From: Hyphomicrobiaceae bacterium
GTDB lineage: Bacteria > Pseudomonadota > Alphaproteobacteria > Rhizobiales > Hyphomicrobiaceae
NCBI GenBank assembly: GCA_022842785.1
Contig: JALHOW010000002.1
Span: 744,001-808,000 of the forward strand
DNA length: 64,000 nucleotides
Direction: 5' to 3'
Positions 37,953-47,264 of this stretch are shown here, piece by piece. Both the position numbers and the translations under genes were made by a program. The number at the start of each line of letters is the position of its first letter. Position 1 is the first letter of the stretch. Below the pieces are notes generated by a model. It saw nothing but the letters and a program-made list of their open reading frames with translations. It ran no database searches and was not told the origin of the DNA.

Positions 37953-38366
37953 TCAGTGATCGCCGATATTGAGATCACGCCGGGCGGTGCGGATGCCGAT
38001 CATGAAGCCCGCGACGACATCGATCAGCGTGGCGATCATGATGAAGAAGAACACCGAAGTCGCGGCCTGCTCCACGAGCAGGAACTCGACGAGGCACGCG
38101 ATGAACACGAGCATCGACAGGCCGTGGTCGAGCAGTGAGGAGGACGAGGTGTAGGTTGCCTTGATCAGCTCGAAGAAGAGCAGGAACATCGTGACCAGGA
38201 TGAGCAGGTCGCCCATCGAGAAGCGCCACCGCGCGCCGCCGACCATCGGCAGCTCGAACAGGACCTTGCGCAGCACGTCGTCAGCATGATTGGCGCCGCT
38301 GAACAGCACGATGATGTTGTAGAGAATGAACGAGATGACAATCAGCGGCAGCGCCCTGAGCGACAT
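37953..38366 (-). CDS. Conserved four-helix membrane protein, unknown function
   Basis: The 137-residue protein has about four hydrophobic helices (LRALPLIVISFILYNIIVLF, then segments near 50-68, 82-100 and 103-125). The first loop contains GANHADDVLRKVLFELPMVGG. I do not recognise a named family. It sits alone between the GGDEF/EAL gene and rpmF, on the same strand. Confidence 0.75.
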   Translation of the reverse strand: MSLRALPLIVISFILYNIIVLFSGANHADDVLRKVLFELPMVGGARWRFSMGDLLILVTMFLLFFELIKATYTSSSSLLDHGLSMLVFIACLVEFLLVEQAATSVFFFIMIATLIDVVAGFMIGIRTARRDLNIGDH

Positions 38367-38541
38367 GGAGTTCTCCCTCGTTATGCCGCTGCAGCGGCTA
38401 GTGTCCCGCTTCCGAACACGAACTCACCGCGCTATCGCATGAATATGGCGGGATGTCGCCGCTCGAGGGGCAGCGTGCCATCGGAATATCCGATCAGCCC
38501 CCAATGCAGCAGTGCCCCAGCCGGCAGACCGTACCTGCGGC

Positions 38542-38727
38542 TCAAACGTCGCTCTTGGCCGGCAGGATCTGGCGGTCACGGTACGTGCCGGCCTTCAGGT
38601 CGATGTGGTGCGGGCGACGGACGTTGCCGGTCTTCTTGTCCTCGACGATCGTCGGGACCGAAAGCGCATCGGCGGAACGGCGGGTGCCGCGCTTCATGCG
38701 CGATACTTTCTTCCTGGGGACGGCCAT
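38542..38727 (-). CDS. rpmF: 50S ribosomal protein L32
   Basis: The 61-residue protein begins [20 protein letters not shown], which is diagnostic of L32, and ends with the alphaproteobacterial extension rich in charged residues. The longer upstream frame to 38859 is not coding-like. The Cys pairs of some L32 proteins are absent, so this is the zinc-free type. Confidence 0.97.
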   Translation of the reverse strand: MAVPRKKVSRMKRGTRRSADALSVPTIVEDKKTGNVRRPHHIDLKAGTYRDRQILPAKSDV

Positions 38728-38940
38728 GTTCGTACTCTCCTGTATGCAGTGCCCCGCTCGATCTCGGCGGGCGGCGGCCTCAAGCTGGCGCGGTCGATTG
38801 GCAACTGCGGCCGAGGCTTGAAAATGGAATTTGCGGTCAGCGGAGCCAGATTGGCCCACCTCGCAGTCGGCGGGCTTATAACGCCTTTCCCCCTACTTGG
38901 CCAGCGGTTGTTTCCCGCGACCAAGCGCGCCAGCAGCCGG

Positions 38941-39627
38941 TCAGGGGACCAGCTTGTAGCCCCCCATTTCCGTGATCAGAAGCTCGGCGCTCGAGGGATC
39001 CTTCTCGATCTTCTGGCGCAGGCGGTAAATGTGGGTCTCGAGCGTATGTGTCGTTACGCCCGCGTTGTAGCCCCAAACCTCGTGAAGGAGAACGTCGCGC
39101 GTGATGACCTTCTCTCCGGCCCGGTAGAGATACTTGAGGATCGAGGTTTCCTTCTCCGTCAGGCGGATCTTCTTGCCGGTACCATCGACAAGCACCTTGG
39201 AGGCCGGCTTGAACGTGTAGTGCCCGATGGAGAAAACGGCGTCCTCGCTCTGCTCGTGCTGGCGCAGCTGGGCGCGGACGCGTGCGAGTAAGACGGCGAA
39301 TTTGAACGGCTTCGTTACGTAGTCGTTGGCGCCGGCGTCCAGGCCGAGGATGACGTCGGAGTCCGCAGCGTTCCCGGTCAGCATGATGATCGGGCTCTTG
39401 AAGCCAGCTTTGCGCATAAGCTTGCACGCCTCGCGGCCGTCCATATCCGGAAGGCCGACGTCGAGCAGAACAAGGTCGAGCCGTGTCTCGCGCGCAATTT
39501 CGATGCCCTGACTCGCGGTGCCCGCGGTCAGAATGTCGAACTCGTCATGCAGCGCAAGCTGATCTCTGAGAGAAGCACGAAGCTCCTCGTCGTCGTCGAC
39601 GAGCAGAACCGTACGTGCCGTACTCAT
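38941..39627 (-). CDS. OmpR-family response regulator, CenR-like
   Basis: The 228-residue protein has a receiver domain with acidic pocket LLVDDDEEL, phospho-Asp in LVLLDVGLPDMDG and Lys in YVTKPFKFAVLLARV, then a winged helix ending HTLETHIYRLRQKIEKDPS. The sequence strongly resembles the CenR cell-envelope regulator of alphaproteobacteria, which is essential in Caulobacter. The assignment is by pattern memory, and no cognate kinase is nearby. Confidence 0.88.
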   Translation of the reverse strand: MSTARTVLLVDDDEELRASLRDQLALHDEFDILTAGTASQGIEIARETRLDLVLLDVGLPDMDGREACKLMRKAGFKSPIIMLTGNAADSDVILGLDAGANDYVTKPFKFAVLLARVRAQLRQHEQSEDAVFSIGHYTFKPASKVLVDGTGKKIRLTEKETSILKYLYRAGEKVITRDVLLHEVWGYNAGVTTHTLETHIYRLRQKIEKDPSSAELLITEMGGYKLVP

Positions 39628-39746
39628 GTGGCAGGGCTCCTGATTGGCGAAATTTGCGCGGGCACCATATCACTGGTTGCCGAACGGAAACAGCTATCGG
39701 GGAAAAGATGGCAATCCAGCGTCGAAGTGGAAGCGATTCCAACGAT

Positions 39747-40277
39747 ATGAACCCGCATACTTGTCGCCCGTTCCATGTTCGTGCGCGCTCGCGTTCGACC
39801 GTTCGCGGATCGCTTTCCATTGCATCGTTGGTCTTGCCCTGCGCGCTGGGGCGAAGCGGACGCGCGGCGCGAAAGCATGAGGGCGACGGAGCAACCCCGA
39901 GCGGCACCTGGCGGCCCGAGCTGGTGCTCTACCGCGCCGATCGCGTGCAGCGGCCAACGACCACCTTGCCGATCCGACGTATCAAGGCGGACGACGGCTG
40001 GTGCGATGCCATTGGGGACCGCAACTACAATCGCTGGGTGCGCCATCCCTATCCCGCGAGCGCGGAGCGTCTTTGGCGCGCGGACCATCTTTACGATGTC
40101 GTTGTCGTGCTGAACCACAACAGGCGTCCTCGGGTTCAGGGGGCCGGCAGTGCGATCTTCATGCATCTGGCGAGGCCCGGATATCGCCCGACGGAGGGAT
40201 GCGTGGCGCTCACGCGGCCTCACCTGCTTCTCGTGCTCGCAAGGATGGGACGTAGCACACGCATCGTCATCGATTGA
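39747..40277 (+). CDS. YkuD-type L,D-transpeptidase-like protein
   Basis: The 176-residue product ends with IFMHLARPGYRPTEGCVAL, matching the HxxxxxxxxxxxxGC catalytic segment of L,D-transpeptidases, with Cys as the nucleophile. The preceding GDGATPSGTW and RADHLYDVVVVLNHN also fit the family. The N-terminus is basic and not a clear signal peptide. The start codon is uncertain, as the frame extends to 39615. It is divergent from the CenR-like gene. Confidence 0.82.
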   Translation: MNPHTCRPFHVRARSRSTVRGSLSIASLVLPCALGRSGRAARKHEGDGATPSGTWRPELVLYRADRVQRPTTTLPIRRIKADDGWCDAIGDRNYNRWVRHPYPASAERLWRADHLYDVVVVLNHNRRPRVQGAGSAIFMHLARPGYRPTEGCVALTRPHLLLVLARMGRSTRIVID

Positions 40278-40406
40278 GAAATAGGCCGCGGGGTGAGCGA
40301 CGACACTGGGGGAGCAATCGGCTCAGGCCCCGCGGCCCGGCACCGCAAGGGTGCGGTACCGTCCGGCACCCGGGAAGATGTCGTCTCGCCGGGGTATTGG
40401 AGAGCC

Positions 40407-40437
40407 GATTGGGATCGCCCGTCGGACGATCCCAATC
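40407..40437. terminator. Hairpin between convergent genes, weak terminator
   Basis: GATTGGGATCG and CGATCCCAATC form a perfect 11-bp stem with a nine-base loop. It lies between the convergent L,D-transpeptidase-like gene and amtB. The T-tract is weak (AGTTTAG on the plus strand), so efficiency is uncertain. Confidence 0.45.
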
Positions 40438-40486
40438 AGTTTAGCGCGTCAATGCGAGAGCTCGGAATGTCTCCCGCTGCTCGTGG

Positions 40487-41824
40487 TCAGTGCACCGTCT
40501 CGCCGTGGAGGCGGGCATCAAGACCCTCGACTTCGGTCTGCTCATCGACGCGAAGGCCCATGAACAGCTTGACCACCATGAGGATCACGAACGTAGCGAC
40601 CGCGCAGTAGGCGATCGTCGCGAACGTACCGTAGAGCTGGATCCACACCTGAGCCGCATTGCCCTCGAGAAGGCCGCTCTTGCCCTCACCGCCGATCCAG
40701 GACACGGCGAACACGCCCGTCAGGATCGCGCCGACGAAGCCGCCGACACCATGGATGCCGAAGACGTCGAGGCTGTCGTCATAACCAAGCGCGCGCTTGA
40801 TGCCCGTCGAGGCGATGAAGCAGACGATGCCGCCGATGAGGCCCATGATCAGTGCGCCCTTCGGATCGACGAAGCCGGCCGCCGGAGTGATGACGACCAG
40901 GCCCGCAATGGCGCCCGAAGCGATGCCGAGCACGCTCGGCTTGCCGTGGGTCATCCACTCCGCGAACATCCAGGCGAGCGCCGCGGCGGCAGCACAGATC
41001 TGCGTGACGAGGATGGCCATAGCGGCCGAGTCGTTCGCGCCACCGGCCGAACCACCGTTGAAGCCGAACCAGCCGACCCACAGGAACGCAGCACCCATCA
41101 CCGTGTAGACGAGGTTATGTGGCGCCATGTTCTCGGTGCCATAGCCCTTGCGACGGCCAAGAACGAGCGCGGCGACGAGGCCTGCAACACCCGAGTTGAT
41201 GTGAACGACGGTGCCGCCGGCGAAGTCCATGATGCCGTCAGCGCCGAGGAAGCCGCCGCCCCACACCCAATGGGCGATCGGTGCATAGACGATGATCAGC
41301 CAAAGCGTGATGAAAACGAGGAAGCTCGAGAACTTCATGCGGTCGGCAACTGCACCGGCAATGAGTGCTGGCGTGATGATCGCAAACGTCATCTGGAAGA
41401 CGGCGAACAGCGACTCGGTGATCAGCAGCGGAGCAAACAGACCGTCCTTCGTCATGCCGGCGAAGAACATCTTGCCGAAGCCGCCGAAGTAGGCGTTGAG
41501 AGCGCCACCATCACCAAAGGCGATGGAGTAGCCGACAACCATCCAAACGATGGACAGAAGGCAGGCAGCCGCAAAGGACTGCATGACCGTCGCGAGTACG
41601 TTCTTCTTGCGCACCATGCCGCCGTAGAAGAGCGCGAGGCCAGGGATCGTCATCATCAGGACGATGACGGTGGACGTCAGCATCCAAGCCATGTCGCCCG
41701 AGTCCATCTTGGGCGCCGCGGCGGCGGCTTGAGCCAGCGCGGGCAGCGCAGTGGTCATGCTGACCATGGCCCATGCGGCGGCCAGGGCCGCTACGCTGGT
41801 GATTGAACGAATGCATGTCTTCAT
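40487..41824 (-). CDS. amtB: Ammonium transporter
   Basis: The 445-residue inner-membrane channel has a signal-peptide-like start, then 11 hydrophobic segments. Family blocks are LALFYGGMVRKKNVL, DFAGGTVVHINSGVAGLVAALVLGRR (about residues 185-210) and GVGGFVGAILTGVFA. The double His of the pore is recognisable (HINS, GIHGVGG). ATG 41824 starts the signal peptide. It is downstream of glnK with a 121-bp gap and should be co-expressed under nitrogen limitation. Confidence 0.96.
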   Translation of the reverse strand: MKTCIRSITSVAALAAAWAMVSMTTALPALAQAAAAAPKMDSGDMAWMLTSTVIVLMMTIPGLALFYGGMVRKKNVLATVMQSFAAACLLSIVWMVVGYSIAFGDGGALNAYFGGFGKMFFAGMTKDGLFAPLLITESLFAVFQMTFAIITPALIAGAVADRMKFSSFLVFITLWLIIVYAPIAHWVWGGGFLGADGIMDFAGGTVVHINSGVAGLVAALVLGRRKGYGTENMAPHNLVYTVMGAAFLWVGWFGFNGGSAGGANDSAAMAILVTQICAAAAALAWMFAEWMTHGKPSVLGIASGAIAGLVVITPAAGFVDPKGALIMGLIGGIVCFIASTGIKRALGYDDSLDVFGIHGVGGFVGAILTGVFAVSWIGGEGKSGLLEGNAAQVWIQLYGTFATIAYCAVATFVILMVVKLFMGLRVDEQTEVEGLDARLHGETVH

Positions 41825-41945
41825 GGGTTTGTTCCTGCCACCATTCCAGTTTGAGGTTAGAGCTTCACCGAAGTCGACGCGCCGGCCGCAGTGTCCCCCG
41901 TCTGCCAAGGCAGGCCGGCCGGTGGCGGGCGCGACGTCTGGTTCC

Positions 41946-42374
<429 letters not shown>

Positions 42375-42389
42375 TCAAAGTGCGTGCCA
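42375..42389 (-). promoter_or_regulatory. Sigma-54 type promoter for glnK-amtB
   Basis: The minus strand reads TGGCACGCACTTTGA. Against TGGCACG-N4-TTGC it matches at every specified base except the last, C to A at the -12 GC. Placement 91 bp before the glnK start codon fits NtrC-dependent control of glnK-amtB. No NtrC site could be placed with confidence. Confidence 0.65.
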
Positions 42390-42511
42390 GATTCGGGACG
42401 AGAAGCTAATCGATTGATATATATAGTCGAAAAACGATGCTCAGCCGACGGCGATGGGGATTTGGGCAGTCATAAATGCCTAATTAGTAGGCAAATTCGG
42501 TGTTTTGCACG

Positions 42512-43411
42512 CTAGCTGACCACGAAGCCGGTTGCCTGCTGCCGCATCAGGCCTTCCTGGGTCGTCGAGGCGACGAGAAGCCCGTCGCGGGTGAAGACGC
42601 TGCCCCGGCAGAAGCCGCGCGCTCCGAAGGCCGAGGGGCTGTCCTGCGCGTACAGCAGCCAGTCGTCGGCGCGGAACGGGCGGTGGAACCACATGGCGTG
42701 GTCCAGGCTCGCGAGCTGCAGGTCCTTGTCGAACATCAGCTTGCCGTGGGCGATCAGCGCGGTGTCGAGCAGGGTGAAGTCTGACGCATACGCCAAGACG
42801 CACTGATGTAGCGGGAAGAAATCGGGGAGCGGCTTGGTCGCGCGCATCCAGATCAGCTGGCGTGACTCGCGCTTGTCGCGAGAAAAGTAGCGCGAGACAT
42901 CGACGGGTCGGATCTCGATCGGGCGCTCGCGCTCCCAGTAGCGGCGCATGTTCTCGGGGAGTTTGTCGAGCATCCGCTCTTTGAGGTCCTGCTCGTTGGG
43001 CAGATCCTCGGGCGCGGGAACATCGGGCATGGGGGCATGATGGTCATACCCGCCCTCGCTCTTGTGGAACGAGACGCTCATGGTGAACATGGCGCGTCCG
43101 TGCTGGATGCCCTTTACGCGCCGTGTCGTGAAGCTGCCGCCATCCCTAATGCGCTCGACATCGTAGATGATGGGCTCGGCGGGATCGCCGGGGAGGAGGA
43201 AGTAGGCATGGGCAGAGTGGGCCACGCGCTCCTCGGGCACCGTGCGGACTGCCGCGACGAGCGCTTGCCCGAGCACCTGTCCGCCATAAACCCGCTGCCA
43301 GCCGGCGCTGGGCCCGCGACCACGAAACAGGTTCTGTTCCAGCCGCTCGAGGTCCAGTATGGCAACGAGATCATCGACGGCATTGGTATCCGACGCTTTC
43401 TTTCGGGCCAT
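42512..43411 (-). CDS. tesB: Acyl-CoA thioesterase II
   Basis: The 299-residue double-hotdog enzyme hydrolyses medium- and long-chain acyl-CoA. It has QNLFRGRGPSAGWQRVYGGQVLGQAL (about 21-46), FFPLHQCVLAYASDFTLLDTAL and the C-terminal SLDHAMWFHRPFRADDWLLY, which holds the catalytic Asp. ATG 43411 was chosen. It is divergent from the flavin monooxygenase gene across 77 bp. Confidence 0.95.
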   Translation of the reverse strand: MARKKASDTNAVDDLVAILDLERLEQNLFRGRGPSAGWQRVYGGQVLGQALVAAVRTVPEERVAHSAHAYFLLPGDPAEPIIYDVERIRDGGSFTTRRVKGIQHGRAMFTMSVSFHKSEGGYDHHAPMPDVPAPEDLPNEQDLKERMLDKLPENMRRYWERERPIEIRPVDVSRYFSRDKRESRQLIWMRATKPLPDFFPLHQCVLAYASDFTLLDTALIAHGKLMFDKDLQLASLDHAMWFHRPFRADDWLLYAQDSPSAFGARGFCRGSVFTRDGLLVASTTQEGLMRQQATGFVVS

Positions 43412-43488
43412 GGCGACGGCATCCTCAGGGGCTGGTGGCAGGACAGGCACTGACGCCGCCTATCTACAGCAAAGAGTCGGAGCGCGGT

Positions 43489-44712
43489 ATGCGCGATCAT
43501 GACGTTGTTATTGCGGGCGGGGGCCTCACGGGCCTCGTTCTGGGGCGGACGCTGGCCGGCGTCTTCGGCGCTGGGGGGCGTATCGCCATACTCGATGCCG
43601 GCGGCGCCAGTGGACGGCCCGACGCAAGAAGCTATGCCCTTTCGGCGGGATCGCAGCGGCTGCTTGAAACCGTTGGCATGTGGGCGGGGGTCGCCGAAGA
43701 GGCGCAGCCGGTGAGCGGCATCGACATCACGGACTCAAGCCTGACGGATGCCATCCGGCCGGTCCTGCTAAGCTACGACACCATCGTGGGAGAGGGCGAG
43801 CCCGGCATGTGGATCGTGCCCGCCGATGCGCTCCAGAAGGCAGCTCTGGCGGTCATCGACAATACGCCAGGGCTCACGCGGCTCGCCGGTACGGCGACTG
43901 GCCTCGCGGCAGATGGGAGCGGCATCACCCTTCGATTGGTCAACGGTGAAGCGATCAAGGCGGGGCTGGTTGTGGCTTGCGATGGCCGCAAGTCGCCGCT
44001 GCGTGCTGCGGCCGGTATTGGCGTTGTCGAGCGGCAGTATGCGCAGACAGGTATCGTTACAACCGTGCGCCACGAGCGCCCTCACGGCGGGCGCGCCGTG
44101 CAGCACTTTCTCCCGGCCGGGCCATTCGCGATCCTCCCGCTGACCGGCAACCGAGCGTGCGTCACCTGGACCGAGGACGAAGGCGAGGCTGCGCGCATCC
44201 TGGCGCTCGACGACGCGGGCTTCCTCGGAGAGCTCGAGAAGCGCTTCGGGCATCGGCTAGGAGCGCTGAAACTAGCTGGTCCGCGCGGGAGCTGGCCGCT
44301 TGCGATGCATCTGGCCCGCGAGTTGATCGCGCCGCGCTTTGCGCTGGTGGGTGATGCAGTGCGGGGCGTGCATCCCATTGCCGGGCAGGGGCTCAACCTC
44401 GGTCTGCGAGACGTTGCGGCACTGAGTGAGTGTCTCGTCGATGCCGTGCGCGTCGGTCTCGATGTCGGCGACGGGACAGCGCTCGAGCGCTACGCCCGCT
44501 GGCGGCGTTTCGATGGTGCAGCGTCGGCTGCAGCATTCAGCGCGCTCAACGCGCTTTTTTCGCAGGACAATGCGCTGCTTCGTTCGGTGCGCGATGCGGG
44601 CCTCGGCGTCGTCGATCGACTTCCCGGCCTCAAGCGTGCGCTGGTGAGTGAAGCATCCGGCCTGACCGGCGAAGTGCCGAAGCTGCTGAAAGGTGAGGTG
44701 TTGGCTATTTGA
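43489..44712 (+). CDS. UbiH/COQ6-family flavin monooxygenase
   Basis: The 407-residue hydroxylase has the FAD motif VVIAGGGLTGLVLGRTLAG, the central GLVVACDGRKSPLRAAAGI and the second FAD motif FALVGDAVRGVHPIAGQGLNLGLRD. These are the marks of ubiquinone-ring hydroxylases (UbiH, UbiF, UbiL). Which ring position it acts on cannot be told from sequence. ATG 43489 begins the FAD domain directly. Confidence 0.92.
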   Translation: MRDHDVVIAGGGLTGLVLGRTLAGVFGAGGRIAILDAGGASGRPDARSYALSAGSQRLLETVGMWAGVAEEAQPVSGIDITDSSLTDAIRPVLLSYDTIVGEGEPGMWIVPADALQKAALAVIDNTPGLTRLAGTATGLAADGSGITLRLVNGEAIKAGLVVACDGRKSPLRAAAGIGVVERQYAQTGIVTTVRHERPHGGRAVQHFLPAGPFAILPLTGNRACVTWTEDEGEAARILALDDAGFLGELEKRFGHRLGALKLAGPRGSWPLAMHLARELIAPRFALVGDAVRGVHPIAGQGLNLGLRDVAALSECLVDAVRVGLDVGDGTALERYARWRRFDGAASAAAFSALNALFSQDNALLRSVRDAGLGVVDRLPGLKRALVSEASGLTGEVPKLLKGEVLAI

Positions 44713-44803
44713 TCTTGCCGCCGGCTGCTGGGAAGAGGCTCTCCGCCTCTGGCGTCATGCCATGCCGGCGGCCACCAATCTCCAACGTCGCGTATGTGGT
44801 CCG

Positions 44804-46072
44804 CTATTCTTGCTCCAGCGGCCGGCAGTAAGTTTCGCGCATCGCGAGCGAGCAGATGAAGCCAACCACACAGCCGACCACGATGGCGCTCAGCGCGATG
44901 CGATAGGCACCGGGATCATAGAGGCGCGCGCCGGCCGCCATCTCGCCTTTCCAGTTCAGATCGAGCAGCCAGCCGAGTAGCGGCTGGAAAAGTGCGCCCG
45001 CGCCGGTGACGAGGCCATTCACGAGCCCGATGGCCGTGGCGCTGAGCGCTGGCGGATTATTCTCGCGCGTAGCGGCGAAGCCCGTGATCTGTGAAGCCCC
45101 GCCAAAACCACACAGGAAGCAGAGCGCCATGAGCGTCGGGATGGAAAGGCCCGGCACGTAGAGAATCGCCGTCATCGTGACAGTACAGAGCACGAGACCG
45201 AGCATCAGCGGCGCGCGGCGGCGACCGATATGATCGGAGGCCCAGCCAATTAACGGGGCACCGACGGCCCAGCCGACGAACATCATCGAAGTGATGGATG
45301 CGGCGGCGGCTCGATCGATGCCGAGTGTGGTTGCGAAGTACGGCACGCCCCAAAGACCGGAGAAGCCGAGGATCGGACCCGTCGTGCCGAGACCGGCAAT
45401 GGCAATGAGCCAGGTTTGACGATTACGCGCGACACGACCCAGGCCGGCGAATACCGGCGCCCGCGCCCTCGTCTCGTGCGGTCGATCGCGCACGGTTGCC
45501 CAACTCGCCACAGCGATCAGTACGCCGCCGCCTGCGAGTGCGAGGATGGCACCACGCCAGTCCAGGGCCTCGACGACGAGGCGGAAGGGCGCTTGACCGA
45601 GGATGCCGCCTAACAGGCCCATCATCATCGCGAGCCCGGTAAGAAGCGCGAAGCGCTGCGCAGGAAACCAGAGGCCCGCCACGGCCATGGCGCCGACCAA
45701 GCTGAAGGCCGCCGCTGCGCCGATCACGAAACGGCCGATGGCAACGCCCGAAATGCCGCTGCTGAGTGCGAAGATGATGCAGCCGACGCTGCACATCAGG
45801 GCGGCAGCGGTCATCAGGCGGCGCGGGCCGAACCGGTCCAGCAGCATCCCGACGGGGACCTGCATGCCGGCATAGCCGTAGAAGTAGACCGCCGAGAGAT
45901 TGCCGATGACGGCGCCGCCGACCGCGAGGTCGCGCATCATCTCGTCGATCATGACGCTCGGCGAGACTCGCAAAATCCAGGCGTAGAAGAAGAACAGGGC
46001 CCCCGTGGCCCAGCCTAGAAGATGCAGCTTCGGCAAAATGCTGGCCCCCAGGAATTGCAGCCCGCCCGGCAA
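44804..46072 (-). CDS. MFS transporter
   Basis: The 422-residue protein has about 12 hydrophobic helices, with the MFS loop motif GMLLDRFGPRRLMT between helices 2 and 3 and a second copy ASDHIGRRRAPL in the C-terminal half. Substrate is unknown. The gene is monocistronic and divergent from the ArsR-methyltransferase gene. Confidence 0.88.
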   Translation of the reverse strand: MPGGLQFLGASILPKLHLLGWATGALFFFYAWILRVSPSVMIDEMMRDLAVGGAVIGNLSAVYFYGYAGMQVPVGMLLDRFGPRRLMTAAALMCSVGCIIFALSSGISGVAIGRFVIGAAAAFSLVGAMAVAGLWFPAQRFALLTGLAMMMGLLGGILGQAPFRLVVEALDWRGAILALAGGGVLIAVASWATVRDRPHETRARAPVFAGLGRVARNRQTWLIAIAGLGTTGPILGFSGLWGVPYFATTLGIDRAAAASITSMMFVGWAVGAPLIGWASDHIGRRRAPLMLGLVLCTVTMTAILYVPGLSIPTLMALCFLCGFGGASQITGFAATRENNPPALSATAIGLVNGLVTGAGALFQPLLGWLLDLNWKGEMAAGARLYDPGAYRIALSAIVVGCVVGFICSLAMRETYCRPLEQE

Positions 46073-46185
46073 TTCGGTCCGAGGGCTGCCTATTGCGTGC
46101 CTGCACCGTGCGCAGCGTTGCTTCCAAGGTCAACGTCCGCCCATGGGGGAGCCGCTCTGCGAAGTCGTGAGGCCGCCGACGCTAC

Positions 46186-46213
46186 TTGACACATAAAGAT
46201 ATCTTTATATGAT
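46186..46213 (+). promoter_or_regulatory. Promoter with embedded 16-bp operator of the methionine operon
   Basis: TTGACA (46186-46191) and TATGAT (46208-46213) are spaced by 16 bp. The spacer contains ATAAAGATATCTTTAT (46193-46208), a perfect palindrome. An ArsR-type repressor bound there would block RNA polymerase, so autoregulation by the first gene is likely. Confidence 0.75.
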
Positions 46214-46250
46214 TTGGGAAATCCGGGCTTGGACCCGCAGAAGGACTTTA

Positions 46251-47264
46251 ATGTCGCTGTCCTCGCAAAGCGTCGTGACCATTCTGAAAGCCGCCGCAGA
46301 GCCGACGCGGCTGCGCATTCTGTTGCTGCTCGCGACCAGCGAGCTCAACGTGAAGGATCTGACGCGCATCCTCGGCCAAAGCCAGCCGCGCATCAGCCGC
46401 CACCTGAAGCTCCTGGCGGAAGCGGGGCTTATCGAGCGCACGCGCGAAGGGAGCTGGGCTTACTTCCAGCTTCTGGTTGCCGGCCCGGCCGGAGCGCTCT
46501 CACGTCGTCTGCTCGACAGCGTCGATCTCGCCGACGCCCAGCTCCAGCGCGACCGCAATCGCGCCGAGGCCGTGAAGCGTGAGCGCGAGACCGCCGCTCA
46601 GGCCTACTTCGAGCAGCACGCCGCGCAGTGGGACGAAATCCGCTCGCTGCATGTGACAGAGAACAGCGTCGAGACAGCGATGCGCGCGGCGCTGGGTCCC
46701 GGACCGTTTCGCCATTTCGTCGATGCCGGTACGGGCACGGGCCGCGTCCTGCAGCTCTTCGCCGACCGCTTCGAGCATGGCACGGGCATCGACATCAACC
46801 ACGCCATGCTTGCCTATGCTCGCGCGAAGCTCACGGCAGTGGGTGTCATGAACGCGCGTGTTCGGCATGGCGATCTCTACGATCTGGGTCTCGAGGATGG
46901 TAGTGCCGATGCCGTCGTCATCCATCAGGTGCTGCACTTCCTGAGCGATCCGGCACAGGCGATCAGCGAAGCCGCACGCATCCTCGAGCCGGGCGGGCGA
47001 CTGCTGATCGTGGATTTCGCCCCGCACGAGCTCGAGTTCCTGCGCGATACACAGGCGCACGAGCGGCTCGGCTTTCCGCCGGGGCAGGTCGAGCAGTGGC
47101 TTCAAGAGGGCGGGCTGAAACTGCTCTCGGTCAACAAGCTCGCACCGGAAGCGCGCGACGCGGACGGAAAACTCACTGTGATGCTGTGGACGGCGGAGCG
47201 CCTGCGTGTGCACGCGCACAGCCGCCAAACGGAACGCATCTCTAAAGTAGAGGTTGTCGGGTGA
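46251..47264 (+). CDS. ArsR-family regulator fused to SAM-dependent methyltransferase
   Basis: The 337-residue protein has an ArsR winged helix (about 1-90: LKAAAEPTRLRILLLLA, then SQPRISRHLKLLAEAGLIER) and a class I methyltransferase domain (about 120-330) with FVDAGTGTGRVLQLFADRF and VDFAPHELEFLR. No metal-binding Cys pair is seen. The methionine-cycle genes downstream suggest that it senses SAM or S-adenosylhomocysteine. It overlaps metF by one base at TGATG. Confidence 0.92.
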   Translation: MSLSSQSVVTILKAAAEPTRLRILLLLATSELNVKDLTRILGQSQPRISRHLKLLAEAGLIERTREGSWAYFQLLVAGPAGALSRRLLDSVDLADAQLQRDRNRAEAVKRERETAAQAYFEQHAAQWDEIRSLHVTENSVETAMRAALGPGPFRHFVDAGTGTGRVLQLFADRFEHGTGIDINHAMLAYARAKLTAVGVMNARVRHGDLYDLGLEDGSADAVVIHQVLHFLSDPAQAISEAARILEPGGRLLIVDFAPHELEFLRDTQAHERLGFPPGQVEQWLQEGGLKLLSVNKLAPEARDADGKLTVMLWTAERLRVHAHSRQTERISKVEVVG

